Source of the DNA: Gp6-AA40 sp036407095
Lineage (GTDB): Bacteria; Acidobacteriota; Vicinamibacteria; Vicinamibacterales; UBA2999
Assembly (NCBI GenBank): GCA_036407095.1
Contig: DASWZV010000155.1
Location: 1 to 64,000 of the forward strand
Direction: 5' to 3'
Length of the DNA: 64,000 bases
Below the pieces are notes generated by a model, which saw only the letters and a program-made list of their open reading frames with translations, did not search any database and was not told the DNA's origin. A program made the position numbers and the translations under genes. Positions 17,201 to 25,330 of this stretch are shown one piece after another; position 1 is the stretch's first letter, and each line of letters begins with the position of its first letter.

Positions 17201-17565
17201 CGTATTGCGCCCTCACCGATCACTGCGAAACAGAAGGGCTTCAGGCCGCCCACGCGGCAGCAGCCCTCGATCGCGAACTGGGACAGCTGGATCACCTCGC
17301 CGTGCCCCTGATCGTGACGGGGCAGATCCAGCAGTGCTGCGGCCAGCACCAGCAGGCAGAGAACACGTATCGCGAGGCGCTCGCGCTGGCCGAGCGGATC
17401 GGCGAACCGCAGCTGATCCTCCCGTGTTACGACGGTCTCGCCACGATCCTGCTGGATCGGGGCGACCCGGTTCGAGCGGAGGAGTACTTGGAGAAGGCGC
17501 GGCAGCTCTGCGAACGAACGGGTCTCGATCCAGACGCGCTGCTCCTGCTTCCGTTCTTGTGTTGA
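14215..17565 (+). CDS. Ser/Thr protein kinase fused to AAA ATPase and TPR domain
   Basis: 1116-residue cytoplasmic signalling protein. The kinase domain (about 5-270) has Gly loop GRGGMGEVCLADD, VAIK-type Lys in VALKF, catalytic loop VHRDLKPANVML, DFG in MDFGLA and GGTPAYMAPEQIRG, so it is predicted active. An AAA_16-type ATPase (about 298-640) has Walker A GDAGVGKTRL and Walker B LVIFIDDLQFAD. The C-terminal 450 residues are TPR-like helical repeats (ALGWLSESDAYLETAHLYQE, AREHIERSLSAAEELG). There is no transmembrane helix, unlike PknB. The architecture resembles PknK/MalT-like regulators but without a DNA-binding domain. It is followed at 78 bases by the peroxiredoxin-like gene. Confidence 0.9.
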   Translation: MTESRYQIIETIGRGGMGEVCLADDLMLDRKVALKFVTALAESDAPDHLLGEARAAAALDHPFICSIYEVTAFDGRPCIAMEYIRGESLERRLRRGPLPIGDALHAGEEIAEALDAAHKRRVVHRDLKPANVMLTEDGHIKVMDFGLAVRLPHTDRVEHVATVTRPPTDTVVGGTPAYMAPEQIRGEPADRRSDLFSFGVLLYEMVSGSNPFERVGIEATLAAILGETVEALHDQRAAIPRAVDALLVRLLAKDPAARPQSFGDVRMALRACVAEAPPSQTPMAPVLVDQSVGGPGLIGRDAERAQMRHLISQAMSGRGSLIVVRGDAGVGKTRLAEDVLTAARTLGCQTLVGRCYEQEGTPALIPYIEVLEDACRLMPGASFRRAVGASAAELATLMPELRRLFPDMAPPLPLPPDLRQRFLFTNVRDFLARSGRFMPLVIFIDDLQFADEATWLLTHYLAPQLPTLPIVVIVAFGDVEDPRPPVSKGRFQALLDKVRGQSRKGFTRRALEIALDGLISQGCAKAIALPPLAPGDVHDVLASLGQANPPARLVRTFADHTGGNPFFIVELFRHLRDEGRLFDARNQWTRGLDLSEDDLPQSVRVVLQRRVKRVSSDTQHVLEAAAVIGRHFEPDLLEEVAEVDGDRLIAALDEAERARIIRGPSGRRDPAWRFVHHLTCQTLASEIPHLRRQRIHLHVADAMTRLDRESRAYTSAIAHHLYCAGRLADPARTARALIAAGEAAALVYATEDAVQHYRRALEVLQDTSGHDAARRAIQETLGDLLTVLGDRAAAMEQYEHVGDAYRSSHAAVDRARVARKIGTLHWQAGDRNEAMASYQRALGWLSESDAYLETAHLYQELGLAAFRSGDNSKAIEWAERALQSAEQALATPASDAVPITKAAAAAIAHATNTIGVALARSGQLDAAREHIERSLSAAEELGLLDVACRAYANLGVLYSSVEPKRAIEVSRAGLEIASKIGAPSLQSYLYANLAAAYCALTDHCETEGLQAAHAAAALDRELGQLDHLAVPLIVTGQIQQCCGQHQQAENTYREALALAERIGEPQLILPCYDGLATILLDRGDPVRAEEYLEKARQLCERTGLDPDALLLLPFLC

Positions 17566-17643
17566 AGTGCAGGAGACGCCGCTCTAGGATCGACGGTCGG
17601 CGGCGAATCGTTGCCGCTCGTGCGAGTGGGAAAGTAGCCAGTC

Positions 17644-18318
17644 ATGACACAGCAAGTCCAACCGGTCGAACCGGGACAGCGCGCCCCCGATTTCCAGGTG
17701 TCAGCCATTCACGCCGATCGGACGATCTCGCTGAGCGACTACCGCGGCAGGGCGCCGCTGCTGCTCGGTCTTTTTCCCGGCTTGTACTGCCCATTCTGCC
17801 GTCGCGCACTGGCGCAGATGGGGGTGTCTTCCGATTCGTTGAAGTCGCTCGGGGTCGATTCGCTCGCGATCGTGGGTACCGATCTGGACAACGCGCGGCT
17901 CTACTTCAAGTTCCGGCCGACGCGCATGGCGCTCGGGGCTGATCCTCAGCTGACCGCTCACCGTTCGTACGGGGTGCCGCGGCCGGAGCTCACGCCGGTG
18001 TTGATGCAGACGATGCAGGTGACGCGCATCAATCCGACCGGGGAACTGCCAGAGCCGTTGCCGATGCCGGAGGCCAACGCCGCGCTCGCCGCGCTCGACG
18101 GTTATCACAACACGGCAACCGATCAGCGCGACTTCGAAACGAAATTCCCGCAGCTGAAGGGCCAATTTCTCATCGACCGCGATGGCATCGTGCAGTGGGC
18201 GCACATCGAATGCCGTAATGAAGGCCTTTCCGGATTCGGCAAGTTTCCCTCGCACGACGAGTTGATGACTGTCGCAAACGTTGTCATCACCGGCGGCACC
18301 CACGTGGAAAGACAGTGA
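17644..18318 (+). CDS. Peroxiredoxin-like thiol reductase (AhpC/TSA fold)
   Basis: 224 residues, thioredoxin fold. N-terminal APDFQVSAIHADRTISLSDY, then the active site YCPFC with Cys49 and Cys52, which is a CxxC pair rather than the classical TxxC of peroxiredoxins, so a disulfide reductase activity is possible. The C-terminal part includes GQFLIDRDGIVQW, typical of the AhpC/TSA superfamily. There is no signal peptide, so it is cytoplasmic. It is GTGA-coupled to the secreted protein that follows. Confidence 0.8.
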   Translation: MTQQVQPVEPGQRAPDFQVSAIHADRTISLSDYRGRAPLLLGLFPGLYCPFCRRALAQMGVSSDSLKSLGVDSLAIVGTDLDNARLYFKFRPTRMALGADPQLTAHRSYGVPRPELTPVLMQTMQVTRINPTGELPEPLPMPEANAALAALDGYHNTATDQRDFETKFPQLKGQFLIDRDGIVQWAHIECRNEGLSGFGKFPSHDELMTVANVVITGGTHVERQ

Positions 18319-19142
18319 GCACGACGATGAAGCTGACGGCGGCACTCTGTGCTGGAATCATGGGCACTCTGGCGTTCGTGGTGGTTGGTGGTCAGTCTGC
18401 GACATCGCCCAAGGCGCTTCCTGACTGGAGCGGCGCGTGGGTGATGGAAGGGCCGACGGTATTCGACGGAGCCACGGTCCAACCGCGGAACGGTCGTGCC
18501 GGTGATCCGGGCGTCAGAGAATTCCCGCCCTACAACGACGAGTGGGAGGCGCTCTATCGAAAGCACATCGAGCTCGTGAAGCAGGGAACGTTTCCCGATC
18601 CGATCAGCACCTGCGGCACGCCTCATGGGTTCCCACGATTGATGAACGTGCCCGACGTGTACGAGTTTGCCGTCACGCCCGAAAAGGTCTTCGTCGTCGC
18701 CGAGAACGGCCCGAACATCCTGCGGATCTACACCGATGGTCGCCAGCACCCGGCGAAAGAGGATCTCTGGCCGACCTACAACGGCGCGTCGGCGGGGCAC
18801 TGGGAAGGGGACACGCTGGTCTTCACGACGGTCAGCATGAAAGGCTTCAGCGGCAAGGACGTGATCGTCGACCGGACTGGACTGGTGCTGAGCGACGCCA
18901 GCCGGGTGACGACCCGTTTGCGCAAGAGCGATGCGATGACCATGGAGGCGCAGATGGTCGTCGAAGATCCCAAGGCGCTGAAAGCGCCGTGGCATGTCAC
19001 CAAGCGGTATCGAAAACAACCGGCAGGGACGTGGGCGTGGGACTACGCCTGCGCCGAGAACAATCGGAACCCGATCAGCCCCAGTGGCAGAACGCTCACG
19101 CTGGGGCCGGACGGGAAGCCGATCGACAAGGTCAAGGATTGA
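18315..19142 (+). CDS. Secreted protein of the DUF6152-linked family
   Basis: 275 residues with a signal peptide (MKLTAALCAGIMGTLAFVVVGG). The mature domain has PDWSGAW near its start, a central AGHWEGDTLVFTTVSMKGF and the pair STCGTP/YACAENN, which may form a disulfide. The WEGDTLV block recurs in the lipoprotein at 49930-51363 (WYGDTIGFWDGDALITW), so the two are probably distant relatives. Function unknown. The start is GTG 18315, overlapping the upstream stop; ATG 18327 is an alternative. It is followed at 10 bases by a DUF6152 gene; this pairing is what I recall from Acidobacteria and some proteobacteria. Confidence 0.7.
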   Translation: MSTTMKLTAALCAGIMGTLAFVVVGGQSATSPKALPDWSGAWVMEGPTVFDGATVQPRNGRAGDPGVREFPPYNDEWEALYRKHIELVKQGTFPDPISTCGTPHGFPRLMNVPDVYEFAVTPEKVFVVAENGPNILRIYTDGRQHPAKEDLWPTYNGASAGHWEGDTLVFTTVSMKGFSGKDVIVDRTGLVLSDASRVTTRLRKSDAMTMEAQMVVEDPKALKAPWHVTKRYRKQPAGTWAWDYACAENNRNPISPSGRTLTLGPDGKPIDKVKD

Positions 19143-19152
19143 GGAGTTCGCA

Positions 19153-19527
19153 ATGAGATCGATCTGGCTGGCCGTGCTCCTTGCCGTTACGGCATCGTTC
19201 CTCACCGCATCGCTCGGGGCCCATCATTCCGGCGCGATGTTCGATCGTGAGAAGGTCGTCGAGCTGAAGGGGACCGTCAAGGAACTGCAGTGGTCCAATC
19301 CGCACATCTGGATTCAGGTCGTCACGCAGGAGAACGGCACGACCAGGGAGTGGAGCCTTGAAGGCGGCAGTCCCAATACGCTCTCGCGTCAGGGATGGCG
19401 AGCGACGACATTCAAGGCGGGCGACGAGGTGACCGTGCGGTTCAATCCGATGAAGGACGGCACCGCGGCGGGCGCGTTCATCGGCGCGAAGTTCGCTGAC
19501 GGAAAGACGATCGGCCGCTGGGACTGA
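19153..19527 (+). CDS. Secreted DUF6152 family protein
   Basis: 124 residues with a signal peptide ending at ASLGA, followed by AHHSGAMFD. The mature domain (LKGTVKELQWSNPHIWIQV, then REWSLEGGSPNTLSRQGW and GDEVTVRFNP) is the DUF6152 beta-barrel pattern. ATG 19153 is set by GAGGAG at 19141-19146; longer in-frame readings run through the previous gene in another frame. The HH pair directly after the signal peptide might bind metal, which is inference. A second family member begins at 63754. Confidence 0.85.
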   Translation: MRSIWLAVLLAVTASFLTASLGAHHSGAMFDREKVVELKGTVKELQWSNPHIWIQVVTQENGTTREWSLEGGSPNTLSRQGWRATTFKAGDEVTVRFNPMKDGTAAGAFIGAKFADGKTIGRWD

Positions 19528-19609
19528 CGCTCGTCCGCTCGAACATCGACCTGTCTTCGCCTCCCCGCTCAGGGCAACTTCCGCCAGCGGCCCTTCGTCT
19601 CAAGCAGCT

Positions 19610-22066
19610 ATGAGTATTCCTCCGATCCTGCGGCGGTTCACGCGGGCGCCGATGTTCACCGCGATCGCACTCATGACCTTGGCGATCGGCATCGGCGCGA
19701 ACACGGCCGTATTCAGCGTCGTCAATGGGGTGATCATCAAACCGCTGCCGTACCCGCACAGCGAGGAGTTGGTGGGGGTGTGGCACTCCGCTCCGGGTGC
19801 CGGCTTCAAAGACGGCAATGTGAACATGTCGCCGACGATGGCCTTCACCTATCGGGAGGAGGGGCGTGCGTTTCAGGACGTCGGGCTGTGGTCGATCGGC
19901 GGCGTGACCGTGACCGGCCTTTCCGAACCCGAGCAGGTGCGAACGCTCTGGGTTACTGACGGGATCCTCCGATCGCTCGGTGTCGCGCCCGTTCTCGGGC
20001 GGTGGTTTTCTCGCGAGGACGACACCCCCGGCACGCCGGAAACCGTGGTGCTGATGTACGGTTACTGGCAGAGGCGCCTCGGAGGAGATCCCGGTGTGAT
20101 CGGGCGCGCGATCACGATCGATTCGCGGCCTCGCGCGGTGATCGGCGTCATGCCGGCGAGCTTCACGTTCCTCGATACGAACGGCGAACTCATCCTTCCA
20201 CACCGGTTCGATCGCGGCCGTGTCTTCCTCGGCAACTTCAGCTTCAACGGGATCGCCCGGCTCAAGCCGGGTGTGACGGTGCAGCAGGCGAATGCCGACG
20301 TGGGCCGCATGCTGCCGATCTGGCTCACGTCGTGGCCGGTGCCGTTCGGGCTCGATCGCAAGCTGTTCGAAAACGCCCGCCTCGCGCCGGCGTTGCGCCC
20401 TTTGAAGCAGGACGTGATCGGCAACGTCACCGACGTGTTGTGGGTGCTGATGGGCACCATGGGCGTGGTCCTGCTGATTGCGTGCGCCAACGTCGCGAAT
20501 CTTCTGCTGGTGCGTGTCGAGGGACGGCAGCAGGAGCTTGCAACCCGTGCCGCCCTTGGTGCCGGATGGCGGCGAATTGCACGAGAGCTGCTGCACGAGA
20601 GCCTGCTGCTCGGCGCGATGGGTGGTGTCATTGGTCTCGGGGTCGCGTGGGGTGCGCTGCGGCTGATCAAGGTGCTTCGTCCCGAGACCCTGCCTCGTCT
20701 GGATGAAATCACGATCGATCCGATCGTGCTCGCATTCACGGTCGTCGCGTCGCTGCTTGCGGGCCTGCTGTTCGGGATCATTCCGGTATCGAAGTACAGC
20801 GGGCCTCGAGTCGTGTCCGCGCTGCGCGGGAGCCGGACATCGAGTGACAGCCGCGAACGGCATCGCGCCCGCAGCCTGCTGGTGGTCACGCAGGTGGCGC
20901 TCGCGCTGGTGTTGTTGATTGCGTCAGGCCTGATGATTCGAACGTTCCAGTCATTGCGAAACGTGCAGCCGGGCTTCTCGGGTCCGGCGCAGCTGCAGAT
21001 GCTTCGCGTATCCATTCCGGAGACGATGATCGCGGACCCCGAGCGAGTCGCTCGCCTGCACAAGGAGATCCTCGACGCAGTTACCGCCGTGCCCGGCGTG
21101 ACCTCGGCGGCGGTGGCGAGCTCGTTGCCGCTCGAGGGATTCAACAGCAACGATCCCGTCGTCGCCCAGGACAAGGTGTACGCGTCGGGGCAAATCCCGC
21201 CGATCCGCCGATTCAAGTTCGTGTCGCCCGGTTACTTTCGCACCGTCGGCACGCCGATCATGACCGGACGCGATCTCGACTGGGCCGACGTCTTCGAGGA
21301 CCATCGCGTGGCCGTGATCTCTGAAAACATGGCGCGCGAGATGTGGGGCGAACCCGGGGCCGCGTTGGGGAAGCAGATTCGCGTGGCCTCGGTCGATTCG
21401 TGGCGCGAAGTCGTCGGCGTCGTTGGGGACGTGTACGACAACGGCGTGCACGAGCCGGCGCCGGCGATCGTGTACTGGCCGATGATGATGTCGAGATTCT
21501 GGGGGAACGAACGCTTCGTCTCGCGCTCGTTGACGTTCGCGCTGCGAAGCGATCGAACCGCGACCGAACCGTTCCTCGCGCAACTGCGACAAGCGGTCTG
21601 GTCGGTGAACGGCGGACTTCCGCTGGCGTTCGTGCGGACGATGCAGGATGTCTACGACCGCTCGATGGCGAGAACCTCGTTCGCACTGGTCATGCTCGCC
21701 ATCGCAGGCACGATGGCGCTGCTGCTCGGCGTCATCGGCATCTACGGCGTGATGTCGTATTCGGTCTCACAACGGACCCGTGAGATCGGCATTCGGATGG
21801 CGCTCGGCGTCGAGCAGCGCGACCTGCGTCGCATGTTCGTGCGCTACGGCTTCGTGCTCTCGATCATCGGCGTCGCTGTCGGACTCGGCGTCGCCGCCGG
21901 CCTCACCAGGCTGATGGCCTCGATGCTCTTTCGTGTCAGCCCGCTCGACCTCGTCACCTACGGGGCCGTGTCTCTGGTGCTGCTGATTGCGGCGATCCTG
22001 GCCAGCTATGTGCCGGCGAGGCGCGCGGCCTCGCTCAACCCGATCGCGGCTCTCCGCGCCGAGTGA
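19610..22066 (+). CDS. Orphan FtsX/MacB-type permease (ADOP type)
   Basis: 818-residue membrane protein with the duplicated permease layout: N-terminal helix (FTAIALMTLAIGIGANTAVF), MacB-type periplasmic core, three helices (about 280-400, including GVVLLIACANVANLLLVR), fourth helix LLVVTQVALALVLLIASGL, second periplasmic core, and three C-terminal helices ending in SLNPIAALRAE. This is the pattern of acidobacterial duplicated orphan permeases. No ATPase gene is adjacent, as expected for that type. MacB-like proteins couple cytoplasmic ATPases to envelope substrates; the substrate here is unknown. It lies 82 bases after the DUF6152 gene. Confidence 0.9.
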   Translation: MSIPPILRRFTRAPMFTAIALMTLAIGIGANTAVFSVVNGVIIKPLPYPHSEELVGVWHSAPGAGFKDGNVNMSPTMAFTYREEGRAFQDVGLWSIGGVTVTGLSEPEQVRTLWVTDGILRSLGVAPVLGRWFSREDDTPGTPETVVLMYGYWQRRLGGDPGVIGRAITIDSRPRAVIGVMPASFTFLDTNGELILPHRFDRGRVFLGNFSFNGIARLKPGVTVQQANADVGRMLPIWLTSWPVPFGLDRKLFENARLAPALRPLKQDVIGNVTDVLWVLMGTMGVVLLIACANVANLLLVRVEGRQQELATRAALGAGWRRIARELLHESLLLGAMGGVIGLGVAWGALRLIKVLRPETLPRLDEITIDPIVLAFTVVASLLAGLLFGIIPVSKYSGPRVVSALRGSRTSSDSRERHRARSLLVVTQVALALVLLIASGLMIRTFQSLRNVQPGFSGPAQLQMLRVSIPETMIADPERVARLHKEILDAVTAVPGVTSAAVASSLPLEGFNSNDPVVAQDKVYASGQIPPIRRFKFVSPGYFRTVGTPIMTGRDLDWADVFEDHRVAVISENMAREMWGEPGAALGKQIRVASVDSWREVVGVVGDVYDNGVHEPAPAIVYWPMMMSRFWGNERFVSRSLTFALRSDRTATEPFLAQLRQAVWSVNGGLPLAFVRTMQDVYDRSMARTSFALVMLAIAGTMALLLGVIGIYGVMSYSVSQRTREIGIRMALGVEQRDLRRMFVRYGFVLSIIGVAVGLGVAAGLTRLMASMLFRVSPLDLVTYGAVSLVLLIAAILASYVPARRAASLNPIAALRAE

Positions 22067-22080
22067 TCACGCGGGACGGC

Positions 22081-25000
22081 TCAGGACTGAAAGCGGGTCG
22101 TCGCGCGTTTGCGGTTGCTGCGCTCGGCCACCGGGCGGGGCTGTGCCTGGTCCGGCGGCGCCGACAGCGGGAGACGGATCTTCGCGACCATATCGCCCTG
22201 CGGGTGGACTTTCATCCAGAGATGTCCGCCGCACTTACTCACGAGTTCCTGAAGCGTCGTGAAGTCCACGCTTGGCCGTGAAGCCACTTTGGGCTGCGGC
22301 GTTTGCGTCGCCTCGGCGCCGGCCTGTCGGATCTCCGTAACCGTGATCAGCGCGTGCAGACCGAGACGGACATGCGGATGTTTCGCGGCGAACCGTCGAT
22401 CGACCACGCTCGTGCCGATCTCGATGCGCAAGCGTCCCCCGAACGGCATCCGTCCACGTCCATAACTGGCAACGTTCACGAGCAGGCGTTCCACCTGTTC
22501 GGTGCCCACGTCGACGTTGAGCGAAGACGAGGTCTCACGGAGCTGGATCTCGACGTCGCCTCCTGCCACCCGTTTCAGCACCGGCTCCAGATCCTGGATG
22601 AGCGTGTTCAGGTCGACGAGCATCGGCGTGCGGGCCTGTTCGTTGCCGCACTCAGCCACCTGCTGCAGGAACCCGCCGGCGCGTCCCACCTCCTCGAACA
22701 GCCGCTCGCCCTGCCGTCGCGCGCCGCTGTTCTCACCAAAGGTCTCGAGCCATTCGCGGCCTCTCTGGTGAATCTCGTCGAGCAGATTGCTGCAGGTGAC
22801 GGCGACTTCCGACGCGAGCCGGCCGACCGCCTCCATACGATTCGCCTGACCGAGTCTCTCCTGCAGCACGCGCACACGCGTGAGGTCTTCGGCCACGACT
22901 TCGATGACACCGGCGACCGGCCGCGCTGACAACCGCACGAACAGGCGGCTGCCATCCTTCCGTCGCCACGTCGTCTCGATCGATTCCTTCACCCGTGAGC
23001 TGACGCAGCGCTCGATGAGCCAGGAAAACACGTTAGGCGCCTCGAAGATCGCGGCCACGAAATCGACGCCGTGCAGTTCGTCGATCGTGCGGCGGCCGAC
23101 GAGCGTCGAGCACGCGCGATTGGCCTGAACGAGCGCGCCCTCGGGCGTGCATCGGAACATCGCAATGCCCGCGTGCTCGAACAGGCGCTCGCTCTCCGCC
23201 CGAGCCTCATCGAGTTGCATCCGCAGCTCGGGCACCAGGCGCGCTTCGCCGTCCAGGGCGGTCACGCGCTCCTCGATGTCGTTGAGACGTTTCTCGTGTT
23301 CGACCCGCTCCTGCTCGAATCGAGCGTCGAACTGTGTCCGCTGCTCGCGTGCGTGCGCCGCGAGCGCCTCGGTTTCTTCACGGGAGGACCGTTCGGCATC
23401 GAGCACCGCCTCGCGGGCGTCGCTCAGCGCCTGCTCCGCCATTGTCCGCGCGGCGATCTCATCGGCGATTGCGAGTGCCGCATCGGCAACTTGACGCTCG
23501 AGGTCCTCTCGGGTGGTCTCGGCCTCGGTCAGCTGCGCGATCGCGCGGTCGCATTCCGCTCTGGCCTCTGACAACTGTCGATCGGTGCGCGCCCGCAGCT
23601 CCGCGAATTCATGTGCGGCGGCAGCCGTGGCAGTGTCGTGGCGCTGCTGCGCATCGCGCAGGGCCGCCTGAATATCTGTCAACTGCGCGCCGAGGTCGGC
23701 TTCGCGCTGCGTGAGGCGGACGACGTCGGCGGACGCCGACTCGTAGTCATGATGCATGAGATCGAGCGCGACTTCAGTATCTCTGACGCGTTGTCCGAGG
23801 CGATCGCGTTCGGTTGACACCTGCGACAACTCGGTATCGAACTGGGCCTGTCGTTCGGCCAGCTGGTTGGCAGCGTGCACCATTGCAGCGTCATGTTGCT
23901 GTTGCGCGTCGCGCATCGCCGCCGCCGCGTCGGCGATGTCCTTCTCCAGATGCTCGCGGGTCGTGCGGTCTCGCTCGATCTGATCACGGAGGTCCGCTTC
24001 GCACCTCGCGTCGTCCTGGATGACGGTGGCGGCGTCAGCCAGTTGCCGCTCGAACGCGTCGCGGGCCGCTTCGACCTTGGCCAGCTGCGAGACGAGGGCG
24101 GCTTCGCGCGCCTTCACACGTTCGATGTCGGCAGCAGCAGCCTCGTATTCGCTCCGCGCCTGGTCGAGCGCGCGCTCGGCCTTGTCGACACGTTCCGCCA
24201 GACGGTCGCGATCGGCCGCTGTCGCCGACGCCGTGCGCTCGACGACTGCGTGCCGCTCGGTGAGCTCGCGAGCCGCCGCTCCCGCCTCCTCGTGCTGCTG
24301 TCGGGCAGCGCGGAGGGCGGCTTCCGACTGCGTGATCGCCTGTTCGAGATCGATGCGCGCCGTTCGTTCCTGCTGGAGCAGTCTGTTGAGTTCCGCTTCG
24401 CGCGCGGCGGCTCTCTTGCTGGCCGCGAGCCGCTCGCTTGCGGCGCGCGTCGCCGCGTCCCTCGATGCTTGGTCGGTGGCAGCCAGTCGACGTTCGATGT
24501 CGTTGTGTCTTTTGGTGAGGTCCGCGAGGCTGGCGCTGAGATCGCTCTCTCGTTTCGTGAGGCGCTCGAGGTCCGCGACCTTCGATTCGAGGTCCTGACG
24601 CGCGGCCTGCAGCTCGCCTGCCTGCGCGGCCGCGTCGGTCAGGGCGCGCGCCTGCCGCTTCTCCGCATCATCACGGGCACTGACCGCTTGCCCGAGGAGG
24701 CCTTCAACGCGGCGTCGCGTGTCGGCTTCGTGTTCGAGCTTGGTCTGGACCGCCCGCTCGCGTCCGGCGGCTGCTTCGGCAGCGGCGAGCGCAGATGCGT
24801 GTTTCTGATGGGCGCGTTCGACTTCGGCGGCCGCGGTGCGCAGCTGCTCGTCGACCATGTCCCAGGTTGCCGCAGCGCGGGCCATCCCGATGTCGTATTT
24901 GGCCTGGTGATCGGCCAGTCGCCGGTCAGCGGCGGCGATCGCTGCCCGGTGCCGCTGCTCCGCCTCGATCAGGGCAGCAGTGATGTTCGCGAGCTTCTGC

Positions 25001-25092
25001 TCGAGATCGGCTCGTATCGCCCGTTCGCGATCCTCGTGGCTCTCGGTTGTCACTGGACTCGTTCGCTCCCGATATCGAGCAGCGCCATGCAT
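22081..25092 (-). CDS. Coiled-coil PAS protein with degenerate histidine kinase core
   Basis: 1003 residues. About 1-640 is continuous Ala/Arg/Glu-rich coiled coil with internal repeats of about 130 residues (words such as VADAALAIADEI, DIADAAAAMRDAQQQHDAA). A PAS domain follows (about 640-760: LFEHAGIAMFRCTPEGALVQ). The HisKA-like segment reads RLASEVAVTCSNLLDEI where active kinases have VAHDFNNLL, so the phospho-acceptor His is replaced by Val. The ATPase N box reads LVNVASYGRGRMPFGG instead of N-A-R-D-A-M-P, and no GxGxG loop is seen. It is probably a pseudokinase or dimerisation platform. The start is uncertain (ATG 25092 or GTG 25053). No membrane segment. Confidence 0.75.
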   Translation of the reverse strand: MHGAARYRERTSPVTTESHEDRERAIRADLEQKLANITAALIEAEQRHRAAIAAADRRLADHQAKYDIGMARAAATWDMVDEQLRTAAAEVERAHQKHASALAAAEAAAGRERAVQTKLEHEADTRRRVEGLLGQAVSARDDAEKRQARALTDAAAQAGELQAARQDLESKVADLERLTKRESDLSASLADLTKRHNDIERRLAATDQASRDAATRAASERLAASKRAAAREAELNRLLQQERTARIDLEQAITQSEAALRAARQQHEEAGAAARELTERHAVVERTASATAADRDRLAERVDKAERALDQARSEYEAAAADIERVKAREAALVSQLAKVEAARDAFERQLADAATVIQDDARCEADLRDQIERDRTTREHLEKDIADAAAAMRDAQQQHDAAMVHAANQLAERQAQFDTELSQVSTERDRLGQRVRDTEVALDLMHHDYESASADVVRLTQREADLGAQLTDIQAALRDAQQRHDTATAAAAHEFAELRARTDRQLSEARAECDRAIAQLTEAETTREDLERQVADAALAIADEIAARTMAEQALSDAREAVLDAERSSREETEALAAHAREQRTQFDARFEQERVEHEKRLNDIEERVTALDGEARLVPELRMQLDEARAESERLFEHAGIAMFRCTPEGALVQANRACSTLVGRRTIDELHGVDFVAAIFEAPNVFSWLIERCVSSRVKESIETTWRRKDGSRLFVRLSARPVAGVIEVVAEDLTRVRVLQERLGQANRMEAVGRLASEVAVTCSNLLDEIHQRGREWLETFGENSGARRQGERLFEEVGRAGGFLQQVAECGNEQARTPMLVDLNTLIQDLEPVLKRVAGGDVEIQLRETSSSLNVDVGTEQVERLLVNVASYGRGRMPFGGRLRIEIGTSVVDRRFAAKHPHVRLGLHALITVTEIRQAGAEATQTPQPKVASRPSVDFTTLQELVSKCGGHLWMKVHPQGDMVAKIRLPLSAPPDQAQPRPVAERSNRKRATTRFQS

Positions 25093-25210
25093 CCCGACGA
25101 AGTGGTGGGAACAGTGCTGTGCACACTATATCGGCTCGGGGTCACGCAGTCTGCACGGGCGCAGCTCGGGTCCCAGCCGGGACACCAGGTTCATTCGTGG
25201 CCGTGCCGAG

Positions 25211-25239
25211 TGCAGTTTCGATCACTGCAGTTTCGATCA
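25211..25239. promoter_or_regulatory. Two 14-bp direct repeats, period 15
   Basis: TGCAGTTTCGATCA occurs at 25211-25224 and again at 25226-25239, in the 238-bp gap upstream of the coiled-coil PAS gene. Tandem direct repeats of this kind can bind a regulator, but a simple duplication is equally possible. A TATAGT box on the minus strand (25130-25125) lies between the repeats and the gene. Confidence 0.35.
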
Positions 25240-25330
25240 ACCGGGTGCGTCCTCACCCGGCGGTGAAGTCGGTACACAAGTGTCTGGGATCAGAAGTCCC
25301 GGCGGCTCGCGCTTCTTGATCTGAAGCGCG

